A DNA stretch of 64,000 nucleotides from Zanthoxylum bungeanum (lineage: Eukaryota; Streptophyta; Magnoliopsida; Sapindales; Rutaceae). The stretch is from the NCBI GenBank assembly GCA_019454045.1, contig SKCR01047776.1, positions 62,001 through 126,000 on the forward strand. The letters are read 5' to 3'. A program made the translations under genes and the position numbers. Below are positions 10,476 through 22,767 of this stretch, one piece after another (the first letter of the stretch is position 1; every line of letters starts with the position of its first letter). The notes below the pieces were generated by a model. It ran no database searches. It was not told the DNA's origin and worked only from the letters and a program-made list of their open reading frames with translations.

Positions 10476-11330
10476 ATGACTGGCAAGGGTAATGTCCGCG
10501 ACATAATCATGGGCGATAATGTCTTCAAAGGGAAAAACTTTGCCGACTGGGAAATGAACCTCAAGATAGTGCTTGGGGCTGAGAGGGTGCTGTATACTAT
10601 TCAGAGACCTCTCCCGCCTAAACCCACTGAGCCACTGGAGCTAGAGTTATGGAAGACTCATAGTGACGATTGTGACCAAGCTCAGTCAGTTATGCTAGCT
10701 GCAATGACCCAGCATTTCAGACGCCAGAACAGGGACTTGGATCCTATAACATGATGGCAAGATTGCGTGATCTCCACCGCACCAACAAGCGGATGGAGAG
10801 GTACGAGCTAGTAAGGAAACTCTTCCGCTCCCGGATGACAGACGGCGCATCAGTTGAGGCCCACGGGACTCAAATGATCGCTGACATAGATGTTAGCCAA
10901 GATGGGCATTGTCTTGGAGGCAGAGCTGACGATTGATATGCTATTACAATCGCTACCCGATACTTGGAAACAAATCATCATCAACTATAAGTTGATGGAC
11001 ACTGACGACACTCTTGGAGAGTTGTTGTCCGTGCTGAAGGAGTCCGAAAAGGAACTCCTAAAGGGGAGCAAGCGCGAGGCGCATTATGCATCGACCTCTC
11101 ATGCGCCAAGGGCTGGGCCCAAGGCAATTGGAGGTGCGAGGAAGAAGAAGTTCAAGAACAAGGGCAAAGGCAAGTTGACAGTGGCTTCTAGGAAGCCAAA
11201 GGACAAATCTCGCGACATCTGCCTCAACTGCGGCAAGAGGGGTCACTGGAAACGTGACTGCCGAATGGGAAAGGGCAGAGGGAGGATATCAAGGCTGGCA
11301 AGGCTATCGCCTCTGGTATGTTTGTTATTG
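10476..11330 (+). pseudogene. CopA gag, frameshifted
   Basis: ATG at 10476 opens MTGKGNVRDIIMGDNVF, matching the gag start of CopD. The frame stops at 10754, continues in a shifted frame (10751-10936) and returns to the first frame (10890-11336). The zinc knuckle CLNCGKRGHWKRDC lies at 11220-11261 and is intact. The block LLQSLPDTWKQIIINY is the usual copia gag core. Two frameshifts make it non-functional as a single protein. Confidence 0.9.
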
Positions 11331-11890
11331 AGATAAATATGAATACTTCTAGTTTTAAAAATTGGATTTTTGATTCTGGTTGTGGTGCTCATATTTGTAC
11401 TGATGTGCAGGATCTGCAGGATAGCAGGGTGCTGGCATTGGGGGAGATGGATCTACGGGTCGGAAACGGAAAACCTGTTGCTGTTTTGGCCGTAGGGACT
11501 TTTGTTTTAGAACTGCCCTCAGGGCATGTACTTAAACTTTTGAACTGTTATTTTGTACCTAGTTTAACTAGGAATATTATATCTGTATCCTTGTTAACCC
11601 AGCAGGGTTACACTTTTGTATTTAGAAACACTGGGTGTTATTATATAAAAATGATGCAGAGAAATTTGCACAGCTGTTGCAAATAACGGTCTTTATATTT
11701 TGAATATAAATGAATCTCCTAAAATGACAAACAAAAGGCTCAAAAGAAGTAATCTAAAAGATGAAGCTTATATGTGGCATTGTCGTCTAGGACACATCAA
11801 CAAGACTCGCATATCCACACTTTCGAAGAGTGGGTACTTGGACGAATTTGATCCCAATTCATATGACGTCTGCGAATCTTGTTTTTAGGC
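11318..11890 (+). pseudogene. CopA protease and GAG-pre-integrase, frameshifted
   Basis: The protease active site D-S-G lies at 11372-11380 (IFDSGCGAHICTD), followed by LRVGNGKPVAVLAVGT. The frame ends at 11686, and the GAG-pre-integrase continues in another frame from 11700 with WHCRLGHINKTRIS and CESC. A lesion near 11886, in the codons before GKMPKSPF, gives a stop at 11886-11888. Confidence 0.88.
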
Positions 11891-12722
11891 AAAATGCCTA
11901 AATCACCTTTTAGCGGTAAAGGTGAACGTGCCACAGAACTGTTGGCTCTCGTTCATACTGCACGTATGCGGGCCCATGTCTAGCCAGGCTAGAGGTGGAT
12001 TTCACTACTTCGTAACCTTCACAGATGATGCATCTCGTTACGGTTATGTGTATCTTATGAGACACAAGTCGGAAAATTTTGAGAAATTCAAAGAGTTTCG
12101 ACACGAAGTGGAGAAACAAACAGGGAAGAGTATTAAGACATTACGGTCAGACCGTGGTGGCGAATACTTAAGTTATGAGTTTCAAGATTACTTGAAAGAA
12201 TATGGTATTCTTTCACAGTGGACTCCTCCTGGAACACCGCAATTAAACGGTGTGTGGCCAAACCGCACCTTGTTAGACATGGTAAGGTCAATGATGAGTC
12301 GCACTGAGCTACCAATATCCTTCTGGGGATACGCATTAAACAGTGCTATACTTATTTTGAATAAGGTACCGTCGAAGTCTGTTGAACAGACTCCATATGA
12401 AATATGGACAGGAAGGAAACCAGGTTTCTCTTTCCTGAAGATTTGGGGATGCTGGGCATATGTTAAACGTTTGGAAGGTACCAAACTTGAACCCAAATCT
12501 GATAAATGCCTTTTCGTAGGATATCCTAGGGAAACCAAAGGATATTACTTCTATCACCCACAAGAGAACAAAGTATTTGTTGCTCTACAAGCATTTTTCC
12601 TTGAGAAGGATTTTATAAATGCAGTGGTAAGTGGGAGGAAAGTAGAACTCGATGAAGATCGTAGTGATACTGTTCCTGGCAATGAATCAACGACGGAACA
12701 AGAACACCGTCCGTCGGGATGA
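11890..12722 (+). pseudogene. CopA integrase, catalytic Glu missing
   Basis: The frame is shifted near 11960 and then open to 12722. Seen: CGPMSSQARGG, VTFTDDASRYGYVYLM (first catalytic Asp), LRSDRGGEYLS (second Asp), WTPPGTPQLNGV. The usual S-E-R-R after NGV is replaced by W-P at 12255-12260, which removes the catalytic Glu expected 35 residues after the second Asp. TGA at 12720-12722 ends the segment; the same frame is open again downstream. Confidence 0.9.
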
Positions 12723-13750
12723 GTCTGTACACAAACTTCACATACACAAGGACCGCGTAGGTCGGAGAGAGTCAGAACAGTACCTGAGAGGTATGGGTTC
12801 CTGATCTCACCTCATGTAGATATTAATCTTATTGAGGATAATGAGCCGGCTACGTATGAGGAAGCGATACAAAATATCGATTCCGCTTTATGGCAAGAAG
12901 CCATGAAGTCCGAGATGGATTCCATGTACGCCAACCAAGTTTGGACACTGGTTGATGCACCAGAAGGCGTAAAGCCTATTGGATGCAGATGGATCTTCAA
13001 GAAGAAGACCGACATGGATGGCAACGTACAAACGTACAAAGCTAGGCTTGTAGCGAAGGGGTATCGTCAACAATATGGTATTGATTATGACGAAACCTTC
13101 TCACCCGTTGCCATGATTAAATCCATTCGGATAATGCTTGCAATAGCTGCATATTTCGATTACGAGATATGGCAGATGGACGTTAAAACCGCTTTCCTTA
13201 ACGGAAACCTTTTGGAGGATGTTTATATGCAACAGCCTGACGGTTTTATCGTACCTAGACTTGCAAACAAGGTTTGTAAGTTAAATCGATCCATTTATGG
13301 ATTGAAGAAGCAGCAAGCATCACGGTCATGGAATCAGCGTTTTGATGAGATCATAAAAGAATATGATTTCGTGCAAAACGCAGATGACCCTTGTGTATAC
13401 AAGAAGGTTAGTGGGAGAGCACTTACTTTTATTGTCCTTTATGTCGACGACGTATTGCTTATAGGCAATGACATTCCCATGCTAACGTCGGTGAAAGCTT
13501 GGCTTTCATTAAAATTCTCCATGAAAGATCTGGGAGAAGCAGCCTTTATTCTTGGAATAAAGATCTACCGGGATAGATCTAGAAAGCTGCTTGGACTCTC
13601 CCAGAGTACATACATTGATAAAGTGTTGAAGCGATTCAACATGGAACAATCCAAGGGGAGGGGATTGGTTCCAATGGTACGTGGTACCTCTCTGTCTAAG
13701 GACATGTGTCCTAAGACTCAGGAAGAGAGAGACAACATGAGTCGGATACC
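12723..13750 (+). pseudogene. CopA reverse transcriptase, nearly intact domain
   Basis: After the single TGA at 12720 the frame stays open to 14042. Blocks: [52 protein letters not shown], the catalytic YVDD at 13440-13451, and AAFILGIKIYRDRSRKLLGL. Two extra codons are present in YGLKKQQASRSW (near 13306) compared with CopD (YGLKQASHSW). It is the best-preserved enzyme domain in the window. Confidence 0.92.
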
Positions 13751-14428
13751 GTTCGCCTCGGCAGTCGGATCGATCATGTATGCCATGATATGTACACGAC
13801 CTGATGTCTCATATGCTTTGAGCATGTGCAGTCGCTATCAGGCCGATCCAGGTGAAGGTCACTGGATAGCAGTTAAGAATATCCTTAAGTATCTTAAACG
13901 AACTAAGGATGCTTTCTTAATTTATGGAGGAGGAGAACTTGCGGTATCTGGGTATACCGATGCAAGTTTCCAAACCGACAAGGATGACTACAAGTCGCAA
14001 TCCGGGTACATTTTTTGTTTGAATAACGGAGCAGTGAGCTGAAATCTTCCAAGCAAGATACTGTTGCCGATTCAACAACAGAAGCGGAGTACATCGCTGC
14101 ATCTGAAGCAACAAATGAGGCAGTTTGGATCCGAAAGTTCCTAATCGGATTAGGAGTAGTTCCGTTAGCAGCTGAGCCCGTTCCATTGTATTGTGACAAT
14201 AACGGGGCTATAGCACAGGCTAAGGAACCAAGGTCTCATCAACGGTCCAAGCATGTTCTTCGACGTTACCATCTGATTCGGGAGATTATACATCGTGGCG
14301 ATGTAAAGGTCGAGAAGGTCACATCAGATGACAACATTGCAGATCCGCTGACGAAGGCTGTTCTTCAGCAAGTTTTTGAACGACACATACATAGTTCGGG
14401 TATTAGATGCTTGAGTGACTGGCTATAG
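13751..14428 (+). pseudogene. CopA RNase H, one frameshift
   Basis: Continues from RT: FASAVGSIMYAMICTRPDVS, HWIAVKNILKYLKRTKDAFL, ASFQTDKDDYKSQSGYIFC. At 14040-14042 GCTGAAATC lacks one G relative to the expected Trp codon and gives a stop. The domain goes on in the next frame to CDNNGAIAQAKEPRSHQRSK and ends with a stop at 14426-14428, three bases before the polypurine tract. Confidence 0.9.
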
Positions 14429-14430
14429 GC

Positions 14431-14442
14431 CAAGTGGGAGAT
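14431..14442 (+). other. CopA polypurine tract
   Basis: CAAGTGGGAGAT abuts the LTR start TGTTAGACATT. CopG has the same tract at 63207-63218, and CopD has its complement at 39197-39208. Confidence 0.88.
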
Positions 14443-16355
14443 TGTTAGACATTATGTCCCATAGCGTCACTGTTTGTAAATGATATTGTATTATTGTACA
14501 AAATTAACTATGTGATAATGAAATTGCCTTTTGCCGTTTTGTAATATTATTTACTTTGATATATAAATGGCGAAAGTCCATATGATTAATACCGGATTGA
14601 GATGATATGAGACAGTATCAATCCATAAAGGTTTAATCATTAAATATCCCTAGTCGGAGTATTATCGAGATCGGACATCGATAATGCGGAATAGACTAGT
14701 ATTGCGCTTGTGCACGTTGTGAGGGCACAACGGCATAGTTCTCATATATTTAAGTATTGGATACTTATGCAAGTGCGATAGGAGGTTGTGTTTTACCGAT
14801 GGTACGGAAAACAGCTTCGCTCTGGATAGACCCCGCGGAATCCCATTGGTAGTATGTCTGCGTGTCTATGGGAGGCCGCATCAGGGTAGGTGTATATGGT
14901 CTTAACCTGAGACTTACATCGCTAGTACTTGCGACAATCGGTAAACTTTGGTTTTGGTGGTTGGGGACCTTAACCGGTTCTGTGTACACCTCTTCTGGGT
15001 TTATCGAGAATCGTAGTGTACTGGATGTGATGTCGAGATGGAAGTATCACTTCAGACATATGGAGGTGATGATCACGCAGGACACAGAACTAGTACTCTA
15101 TAAAAGGTTGCAACCGTCGGGACAATATGACCAGGTCAGGATTGTCCGATTTAAAAGAGACTAGTTGCTTGATGTCCGATATATGTTTCGTACGGGGCAG
15201 ACACATTTCCAGCCCCAGGCCTAACATGTGATCGTCCGATACTGGATCGATGTACGCAATACTACGGTATACTACGCTTGATATAGATCTAATATTCCAG
15301 TAAGAATATTTCTGGAGAATTGGGTAGGCATGGCGCTTTGCTAGAAGCCAACCTTGTCTTGTGAATCGGTAAAAACGTAGTACGAGGTACGTACGTGTTC
15401 GGATTATCCGACGACCGTATTTACTGCCAACATATCCGGAGATCTCTTGGGTCGCTTCCTGAAGATTCACCTATGATATTTGATTCGGACTTAATTAATC
15501 TTGGATTAATTGCGAGAGAAACTTTATCTTGGATAAAGTGCCTTATTTAGAGAGAGAACGATTAATTTAGAATTAATCGATAAAATTATTATATTCGATA
15601 TAATAATCGAAATTCGATTTCGACGCGAAATTAAATTAGATTTTAATTCGGGCAAACGAGTTAATTTAGAATTAATTCGTTAGCGACGTAAATAATAATT
15701 TCGCTAGGCGCAATTATTTATTTAAATTCGATTTAATTAACGTCGCGACGTAAGTTCGGTATTTCGGAAATATCGAACCCGAACGCGTGAGTGCACGTGG
15801 GCCCACTTTCATTTGGAAACGTGTGGGGCCCACATGACACATGTCATTATATGCATTATTTAAGTTAATACATTGCATGGTGATAGTGTACAATACACTC
15901 AATGGTTTTGCATGGAGTTTGAGTGTTTGACACTCTAAGCCATTGCATGATTTGTGTCATAAGTTTATTATTAATTTAATAAATATTATGGCATAAATAT
16001 AAATTGATTTTTGTAACAAAGATCAAGACAACTCTCCTCTCTCTCTCACAATGCCGTGACTTCCATTAGGGCAAAAAAGATTTGATTTTCTTTTCTCCAT
16101 TTGCTAGCACATTGAAGGATCAAAGGAGGTGATAGGGAAACCATCAAAGAGCTTGGAATACACAAAGCTTGGAGCTTCAACTCTTCTTCCTCCTTGGCGA
16201 AACTTGAAGCTTGGAGATTCAAAGATTTTCTTCATCATTTCTCATCACAAAAAGCTTTGTAAGTATGATTCCGCCATACTTCATCTTTTAATATATATTC
16301 ATTGTTGTATTTCATATGCTTAATCTTTCCTTGGGACATATAATATAAACCAACA
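14443..16355 (+). mobile_element. CopA 3' LTR
   Basis: 1913 bp, TGTTAGACATTATG to ACCAACA, almost the same as the 5' LTR. The near-identity and the nearly intact target duplication point to a recent insertion compared with neighbouring elements. The palindrome array is cleanest here (15493-15777). Confidence 0.93.
15493..15777 (+). repeat. Array of T-N-G palindromes in LTR
   Basis: Consecutive inverted repeats with 3-base spacers: AATTAATC/GATTAATT on TTG (15493-15511), CTTTATC/GATAAAG on TTG (15522-15538), CGATTAATT/AATTAATCG on TAG (15559-15579), a 10-bp stem on TCG (15585-15607), CGAAAT/ATTTCG on TCG (15608-15622), a 10-bp stem with one wobble on TAG (15657-15679), TTAAAT/ATTTAA on TCG (15722-15736) and a 10-bp stem on CGG (15755-15777). 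A larger stem GCGACGT/ACGTCGC spans about 15683-15748. Confidence 0.7.
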
Positions 16356-18275
16356 CCACTGCATATCGGTATTCCTCTTGGAAAACCGCATGGTGAGCAA
16401 CAATTACATTGTTCTCTAGTGAGTTGTATAAGTACTATACTTTGGTTTCCTTATGATAACCAATTACATTAGGCACTTATCCAATTTGGGTTCTAGTTTG
16501 GTATCATCCAAACGTATGCCTAGCATTCCCAAATCAAGGAGTGAGAAAGCAAAGTTTCTTTCCTGTTCATATCTAACATGAAATCTGTCAAACAGATTTT
16601 CATGGAACCTTATTCAAAATAAGTATTACGCTGTTAAATGCTTATCCGTTGAAGGAAAATGGTAGCTCAGAGCGACTCATGATTAACCTTATCATGTCCA
16701 ATAAAATTTGGTTTCTCCGTTCGGACACACCATCAAATTGACGTGTTCCGGGAGGAGTCCTCATTGAAAGAATACTATACTATTTCAAGTATATGAGAAA
16801 CTTATTGCTTAAGTATTTTCATCATAGTCAAACCGTGATGTTTTAATACTTTAGCCTATCTATTCGTCTAATTCGTGTCGAAACTCTAAAAGTTTATGAT
16901 TTGTGTTCTTCAAAAAAAACACAACCATAACGCCATGCCACATCCGTAAAGTCACGAAATATTCATATCCACCTCTAGCCTAGCTAGACATGGGCCCACT
17001 TACGTCACTATGAACAAGGGCTAATAGATCGGTGGCACTTACACTTTTACCAAGTAAAAGGTATTTTAGGTACTTTACCTAATGAACTAGATTCGTAGAC
17101 ATCATTTGAATGGAATCAAATTCGTCCTAGTATCCACTCTTCAAAAGTGTGGATATACGAGTCTTGTTTAATGTATCATAGACAACACTACCACAAATAA
17201 GTCTTATCTGATCAAATCAGTTTGAGCTATTTGTTCGTCATATAATATGTTTGAGATTTATTTATATTCAAAATATAAATACTGTTATTCACATCTAATT
17301 GTTTATCTCAATATCATCTTTATAAAATAAAACACTTTAGTGTTCTAGAATATAAAAGAATACTCGCAACGAATTATACTCGATATAGAGATAATGTTTC
17401 TAGTCAAACTAGTTACATTATAATAGTTTCCTAATTTAAGTACACACCCAAAGGGTAGTTCCTAAACTTAGGTATCTACGGTTGAAACAGCGACTGTCGT
17501 CCCATTTTCGATTCGCAGATTAATCTCATCTGAAGTCAGTATCCTGCTCATAGCAGATTCTGCACATCAATGCATATTTATGTATCACACTAAGTATTTA
17601 AAATCCAATTTTAATACTAGTAGTGAACATATTTATGACAAACATATTTGAAGTCAGAGCCTTGCTCGTCTTCAATTCCTTCATGTCTGCTTTGTCCATA
17701 CGGCAGTCATGCTTCAATGACCCCGTTTGCCACAAGTTAGGCAGACATCTTGGGATATCTCCTTTATCTTCCTAAAAGATTATAATGATTTTGCCTTTGC
17801 TTTTTTCATATTCCAGAAGTCTTTGGCCAAGCCTTGGCCTTCTAGAATATCGAAGTAGGGTGCGCCTTGCGCTTCTTGCCTTATTGCAAAGTTTGAATTT
17901 GGTCTCCTTGAGAATATTCATTAACTCTCCAAGAGTTTTTTATTTCAATTCAAGTATCTAAGAATAGATCTATGAAGATCCTTCAATTTCTTCATCATAA
18001 TTTAAGGATCTAATCCTTAGTTCTGATTATATAAATTAAGGAGTCATTATGGCAAGCATAATGGATTAAGCACTAAAGTTATCATCACATGAATCTTCCA
18101 AAGATCATGCTCTACTATTTGCTTAACTCATGGCTTAGGCCTAAGATTTATTTTATCAAATAAAGTAACTTCTTAGTTTCAGGACTATCCTGAAATTTTT
18201 TCCCAATTTGAAAATTAAAGTCGTTTAAACACATTTTTCCCTAGGATAATGTTTTAAACATTAATATTTCATTTT
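16356..18275 (-). pseudogene. CopB integrase to gag, heavily decayed
   Basis: Antisense continuation of the 5880-6354 fragment, split by CopA. Going right (towards the 5' end of CopB): integrase C-terminal part with a TGGTATCATCCAAACG-type block, integrase core near 16650-16990, GAG-pre-integrase near 17040-17200, protease/RNA-binding region near 17440-17760, gag to about 18272. Stops and frameshifts occur throughout and no long frame remains. A stop codon at 16980-16982 (minus strand TAG) is shared with CopD and CopG. Confidence 0.8.
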
Positions 18276-20710
18276 AATCTTGATTCTAATAGTCCAACTA
18301 TTTAATCAACGATTCAGGTACAATCTAATGTAATGATTACTATAGTCTAACTATATAACTTATTACAATTTTATTGGTTAAAATCAAATATATATTGATT
18401 ACTATAATCCAATTATATAATCATTATAAATGATTGGTAAAATCCAAATATATTGATTACTATAATCCAATTATATAATCAACTATAAATGAAGTAGTTT
18501 GAACACAGTCTAACTGTTCAATTAAAACAACTATTAAATATTAGTCCAACTAATATATAATTTATTTGACGAATGATATTTGATTGAGCGCGTGTGGCAA
18601 GTAACTAAACGAATATTGCAAATTTAATACTTGCCTTCCACTATTTTTCGGCGAGCCTCTAACCCTCTGTTGAGTACTCGGGAAACCTTGTTTCCTAGTG
18701 GGCTAGGATCCCGTTAAATAACACACAATCTTGACTTTGGCCAACAAATTGTATGATACTTAACTAGGTAGATCTCTAAGATCAATTGGATCTCATCCAA
18801 TTCCTAGATCCAGTAGGTGGACATCCAAGTCCGCAACATATATCTTATATATGCCAATATATCAAATATATTACCTAACCTTTTTCCTCTGAATCAACTA
18901 AGCCTTGGCTTTGGCACAACAAACTTAATGATCCCAGTTAAGCGGAACCCATTGACATGGAAAGCTTCGTAATCAATGTCGATGGACAAGAAGTGATCTT
19001 GACTTTGGCCAACAAATCACGACTTGGACAAGACACCGATATGGAACAAAACTCTCATGATTCAAACACATCCGCAATTGACAAAGGTCTTGACTTTGGC
19101 CAACAAACCAATGCCAATTTTGGATCTTGAGTAAGAATCACTCAACGGAAGGAAAAACGCTTAATATGTTGTGAGGGTTTTTCGCGTGCAAATTGGCAAC
19201 CAATTTATTATCTTTGTTAAGGTCTCATCATCATACACCCTTAAACATGCATTCTAAATACATAAGAAAGCGCGTATAAATAAATAAATTAATAATGATA
19301 TACGGATGGATATGTCACAAATTGTTCCTAGAACAAATCACTCCATTTCTTCTCCCGCACTAGAACTATTCTAACTTCTACCCAATTACAAAATACAATA
19401 AAGAAACCTCATTTACATTGAGGGGAATAGGTGAGAAGAGAAATACAATGAGAAAGGAGATAAAAGGCTGGACACATAGGTCCAATTTAATAAATTCTAA
19501 ACTTATTACAACAATTTCCAAAACTGCCCTTGCCCTTCTAATATCCATCTGATATACATTATTCATACAACACATTCATGTATTCATACAAATCATGTTA
19601 TTCAATCAATCTAATCCAATTAATTAATCTTTGAATTAATGACCATATAATGTTCATGCAACGATTTGATTTGCGTGAGTCAAACTCGTTTAAGAATAAA
19701 TACTCAAAGTAAGTATTCTTGAATTATATTGAACTACAACTTTAAATCCAATTTATTTGTATTCAATACTAATTCCAATTTAATTCCAAATTAAATATAT
19801 ACACTTACTTATAAGCTTTAAAGACTTGGATTCCAAATCCAATCTTAATGGGTCTCAAAGGCCCAATAACATCCAATGTCATTTCAATTAAAGTCCAATG
19901 GTCTTTTAATTGATTCTTAAGGCATAGGCTTTGGCCATAATGGATCAAACCCAAAATGCCAAGGCCCAATAGGAATCACCCTATTGCCAACAAATCAATT
20001 TAGGCCATTAGGCCCAATTAAATTCTTTAAAGGGCCAAGTGATGTATTTGGACTTTATGGAATTGGTTTTGGGCCCAATTGGATCTGATCCAAAAGTCCA
20101 AAACCAAGCTTAGTCAAAACAAGCCCATTAAGCCCAAATACACACTTTTAGCCCATTACATAATTAAAGGCTTATTAACATAATTATAATATTCTAAATA
20201 TCGCAATTATTTTAATTAAAGTGTATTAGCCATGATTAATTAATTAACTCAATATTTCCAAAATACCAATTAACTTAATTAATCATGCTTAATCCATTAA
20301 TTCATGCTCAAGACAAATTGAAGCCAAAATACATCATTTCATGCTCAACACAAATTGAATCCTAAATTCATCATTTCATGCTCAATATGCTCTTTGATTA
20401 TAACATAAACATTATTGACTTTGATTCTAATCCAATCAAACCAACAATCAACATTTAAACATGCATTTAAACACATCATTTCATGTTACAAAAAATCAAA
20501 AACTGCAGTATTATTCACTGTCAAATTCGGCCTCACTAAGGAAATTTAAAAAATTTGATCCAATCAATTTTTCTCAAATCTAATCATGCACAACTCTAAG
20601 TTAACATAATCTAAACATGCTCAAACCATCAATTTGAAAAAATCATGCTCAAAACACAAAATCCCCAAATTTTAGTCTCATGAACCCTAAAATTTTCATA
20701 CTTAAAATTA
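18276..20710 (-). other. CopB leader
   Basis: Antisense leader of about 2.4 kb with no coding signal. The four CAAA-loop hairpins lie at about 18725-18752, 18899-18928, 18993-19020 and 19085-19110. T-N-G hairpins (seen as TCCAACT-type words) lie at 18285-18560 beside gag. The part 19850-20200 is rich in GGCCCA words, as in CopA. Confidence 0.7.
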
Positions 20711-20722
20711 GCTCTGATACCA
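20711..20722 (-). other. CopB primer-binding site
   Basis: On the plus strand GCTCTGATACCA, the exact complement of the initiator-tRNA site TGGTATCAGAGC, one base from the LTR at 20724. It proves that CopB runs right to left. Confidence 0.9.
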
Positions 20723-20723
20723 T

Positions 20724-22767
20724 TGTTAGTGTTCCTAGAACATGCCAAGGATCTAATAAGCATGAAAACATTTTCATAAATTCAAAATAAGTTGCGGAAT
20801 TACTTACATTGAATGGATTTGAGCTTTTAAAATTTTGAGAAGAAGATCCAAGATCCAAGATGCTTCCTTTGTTGATTCCAAGCTTTGAGTTGAAGATCTC
20901 CAAGATCATTCATTGGTTGATTCCAAGCTTTTGAAGTTGTTTCCCTATCACCTTAGTTGATTTCTCCACGTGCTAGCTTTGTTTATTTTGCCACAAAATC
21001 AAAGAGAAAGTGGAAGGCCATTCACGCCCATTTGAGAGAGTATTAGGGTTTCCATTTTGTTCCAAGTGTGTCAAGTGTGATGCATAAGTGTGAAGAGAGA
21101 GAGCTAGGGTTTTGATAAAGGTTTTTTCCCTTTTCACCAAAACCATGTAGTTGTGGTAATTTGGTTTCACCTAAACCAAGTAGTTGGAAAGTAAGTGGTT
21201 TTGGCATAAATGCCAACCACTTTCCAACCACCACTTCACATGTGTCACATGTGTGAAGTGGGCCCCACCATTTTGAATTCAAAACTCAAAATGTCTCTAC
21301 GAACATTTGCCGCGGCTCGGTTCCGTTTAATCCGATTAAACGAACTTTCGTCGCTAAATAATTAAATTTAATCTAATTAAATAACGATGCCTCGTAAATA
21401 TATTACGAACGTCGTTTACGAATTAATTCTAAATTAATTTATTCGTTTGTATTAAAGTCCAACTTTAATTTCGTAATGAAATCCAATTCATTTTAATATA
21501 TCCGATATATTAATTTTAGCCCATACGAATAAATTAAATAGAAAAATCAAATTTAACTATTAAATTTATTGTACCGATTAATTCCAAATTAATCGCGTTC
21601 TCTCTCTTCCGAACACATTTAATCCCAGATTAAATAATACCTCAATTAATCCCAGATTAATTTTCTCCATCTTAATTAATCCTAGATTAATTCTCTCTCT
21701 CTTTTTATCACAGATTAATTCTAATTTAAATCAACTGTCATCGGTGAATCTTTGGGAAGCGACCCAAGAGATCCCTGGATATGTTGGCATAAATATACGG
21801 TCATCGGATTATCCGAATACGTGCGTACCTCGTACCACGTTTTTACCGATTTACAAGACATGGTTGGCTTCTAGCAAAGCACCGTGCACCCAATTCTCCA
21901 GAAATATTCTTACTGGAATATATAATCTATGTCAGACGTAGTATACGTAGTATTGCGTATTGCGATCCAGTATCGGATTGTCACGTGCTAGGCCTGGGGC
22001 TGGAATGTGTCTACCCTGTACGAAGCACATGTCGGATGTCTGGTAACTAGTCTCTATAATCGGATGAACATGACCTAGTCATATCATCTCGATGACTGCA
22101 GTACTAAAGAGAACTAGTACCGTATCTTATGTGACATCATCTCCAGTATGACTGGAGTGATACTTCCGTCTTGACATCACACCCAATACACTACGATTTT
22201 CAATATACCCAGCAGAGGCATACACAGAACCGGTTAAAGCCCTGGACTACCAAAACTAAAGCATACCGATTGTCGCAAGCATTAGCGGTGCAAGTCTCAG
22301 GTTAAGACCAAATACACCTACCCTGATTTCGGACTTCCATAGACACATAGTCATACCACCAATGGAATTCCGAGGGGTCTATACAGAGCAAAGCTGTTTT
22401 CCGTACCATCGGTAAAACACAACCTCCTATTACACTTGCATGAGTATCCTATACCCAAATATATGAGAACTATGCCGTTATGATCTCACATAACGCGCAC
22501 AAATAAATACTAGTCTATTCCGCATTATCGATGTCCAATCTCGATAATACTATGACTAGGGATATTTAATGATTAATCCTTCGAGGACTGATATTGTCTC
22601 ATATCATCTCAATCCAGGAACTAATCATAGGGACCTCCTATCATTTATACATCTAGGTGATCTAATCACAAATGATAAGAGTGCAATCTCCTTGTCACAT
22701 AGTTAATCTGTACAACAACACCATGATCTGTACAAATAGTGACGCTATGGGTCATAATTGTCCAACA
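20724..22767 (-). mobile_element. CopB 5' LTR (antisense)
   Basis: 2044 bp, starting TGTTAGTGTTCC on the plus strand and ending GTCCAACA. On the minus strand it begins TGTTGGACAATTATGACCC, like the CopG LTR. The palindrome array is present at about 21320-21730. The matching 3' LTR has been lost on the left side. Confidence 0.9.
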
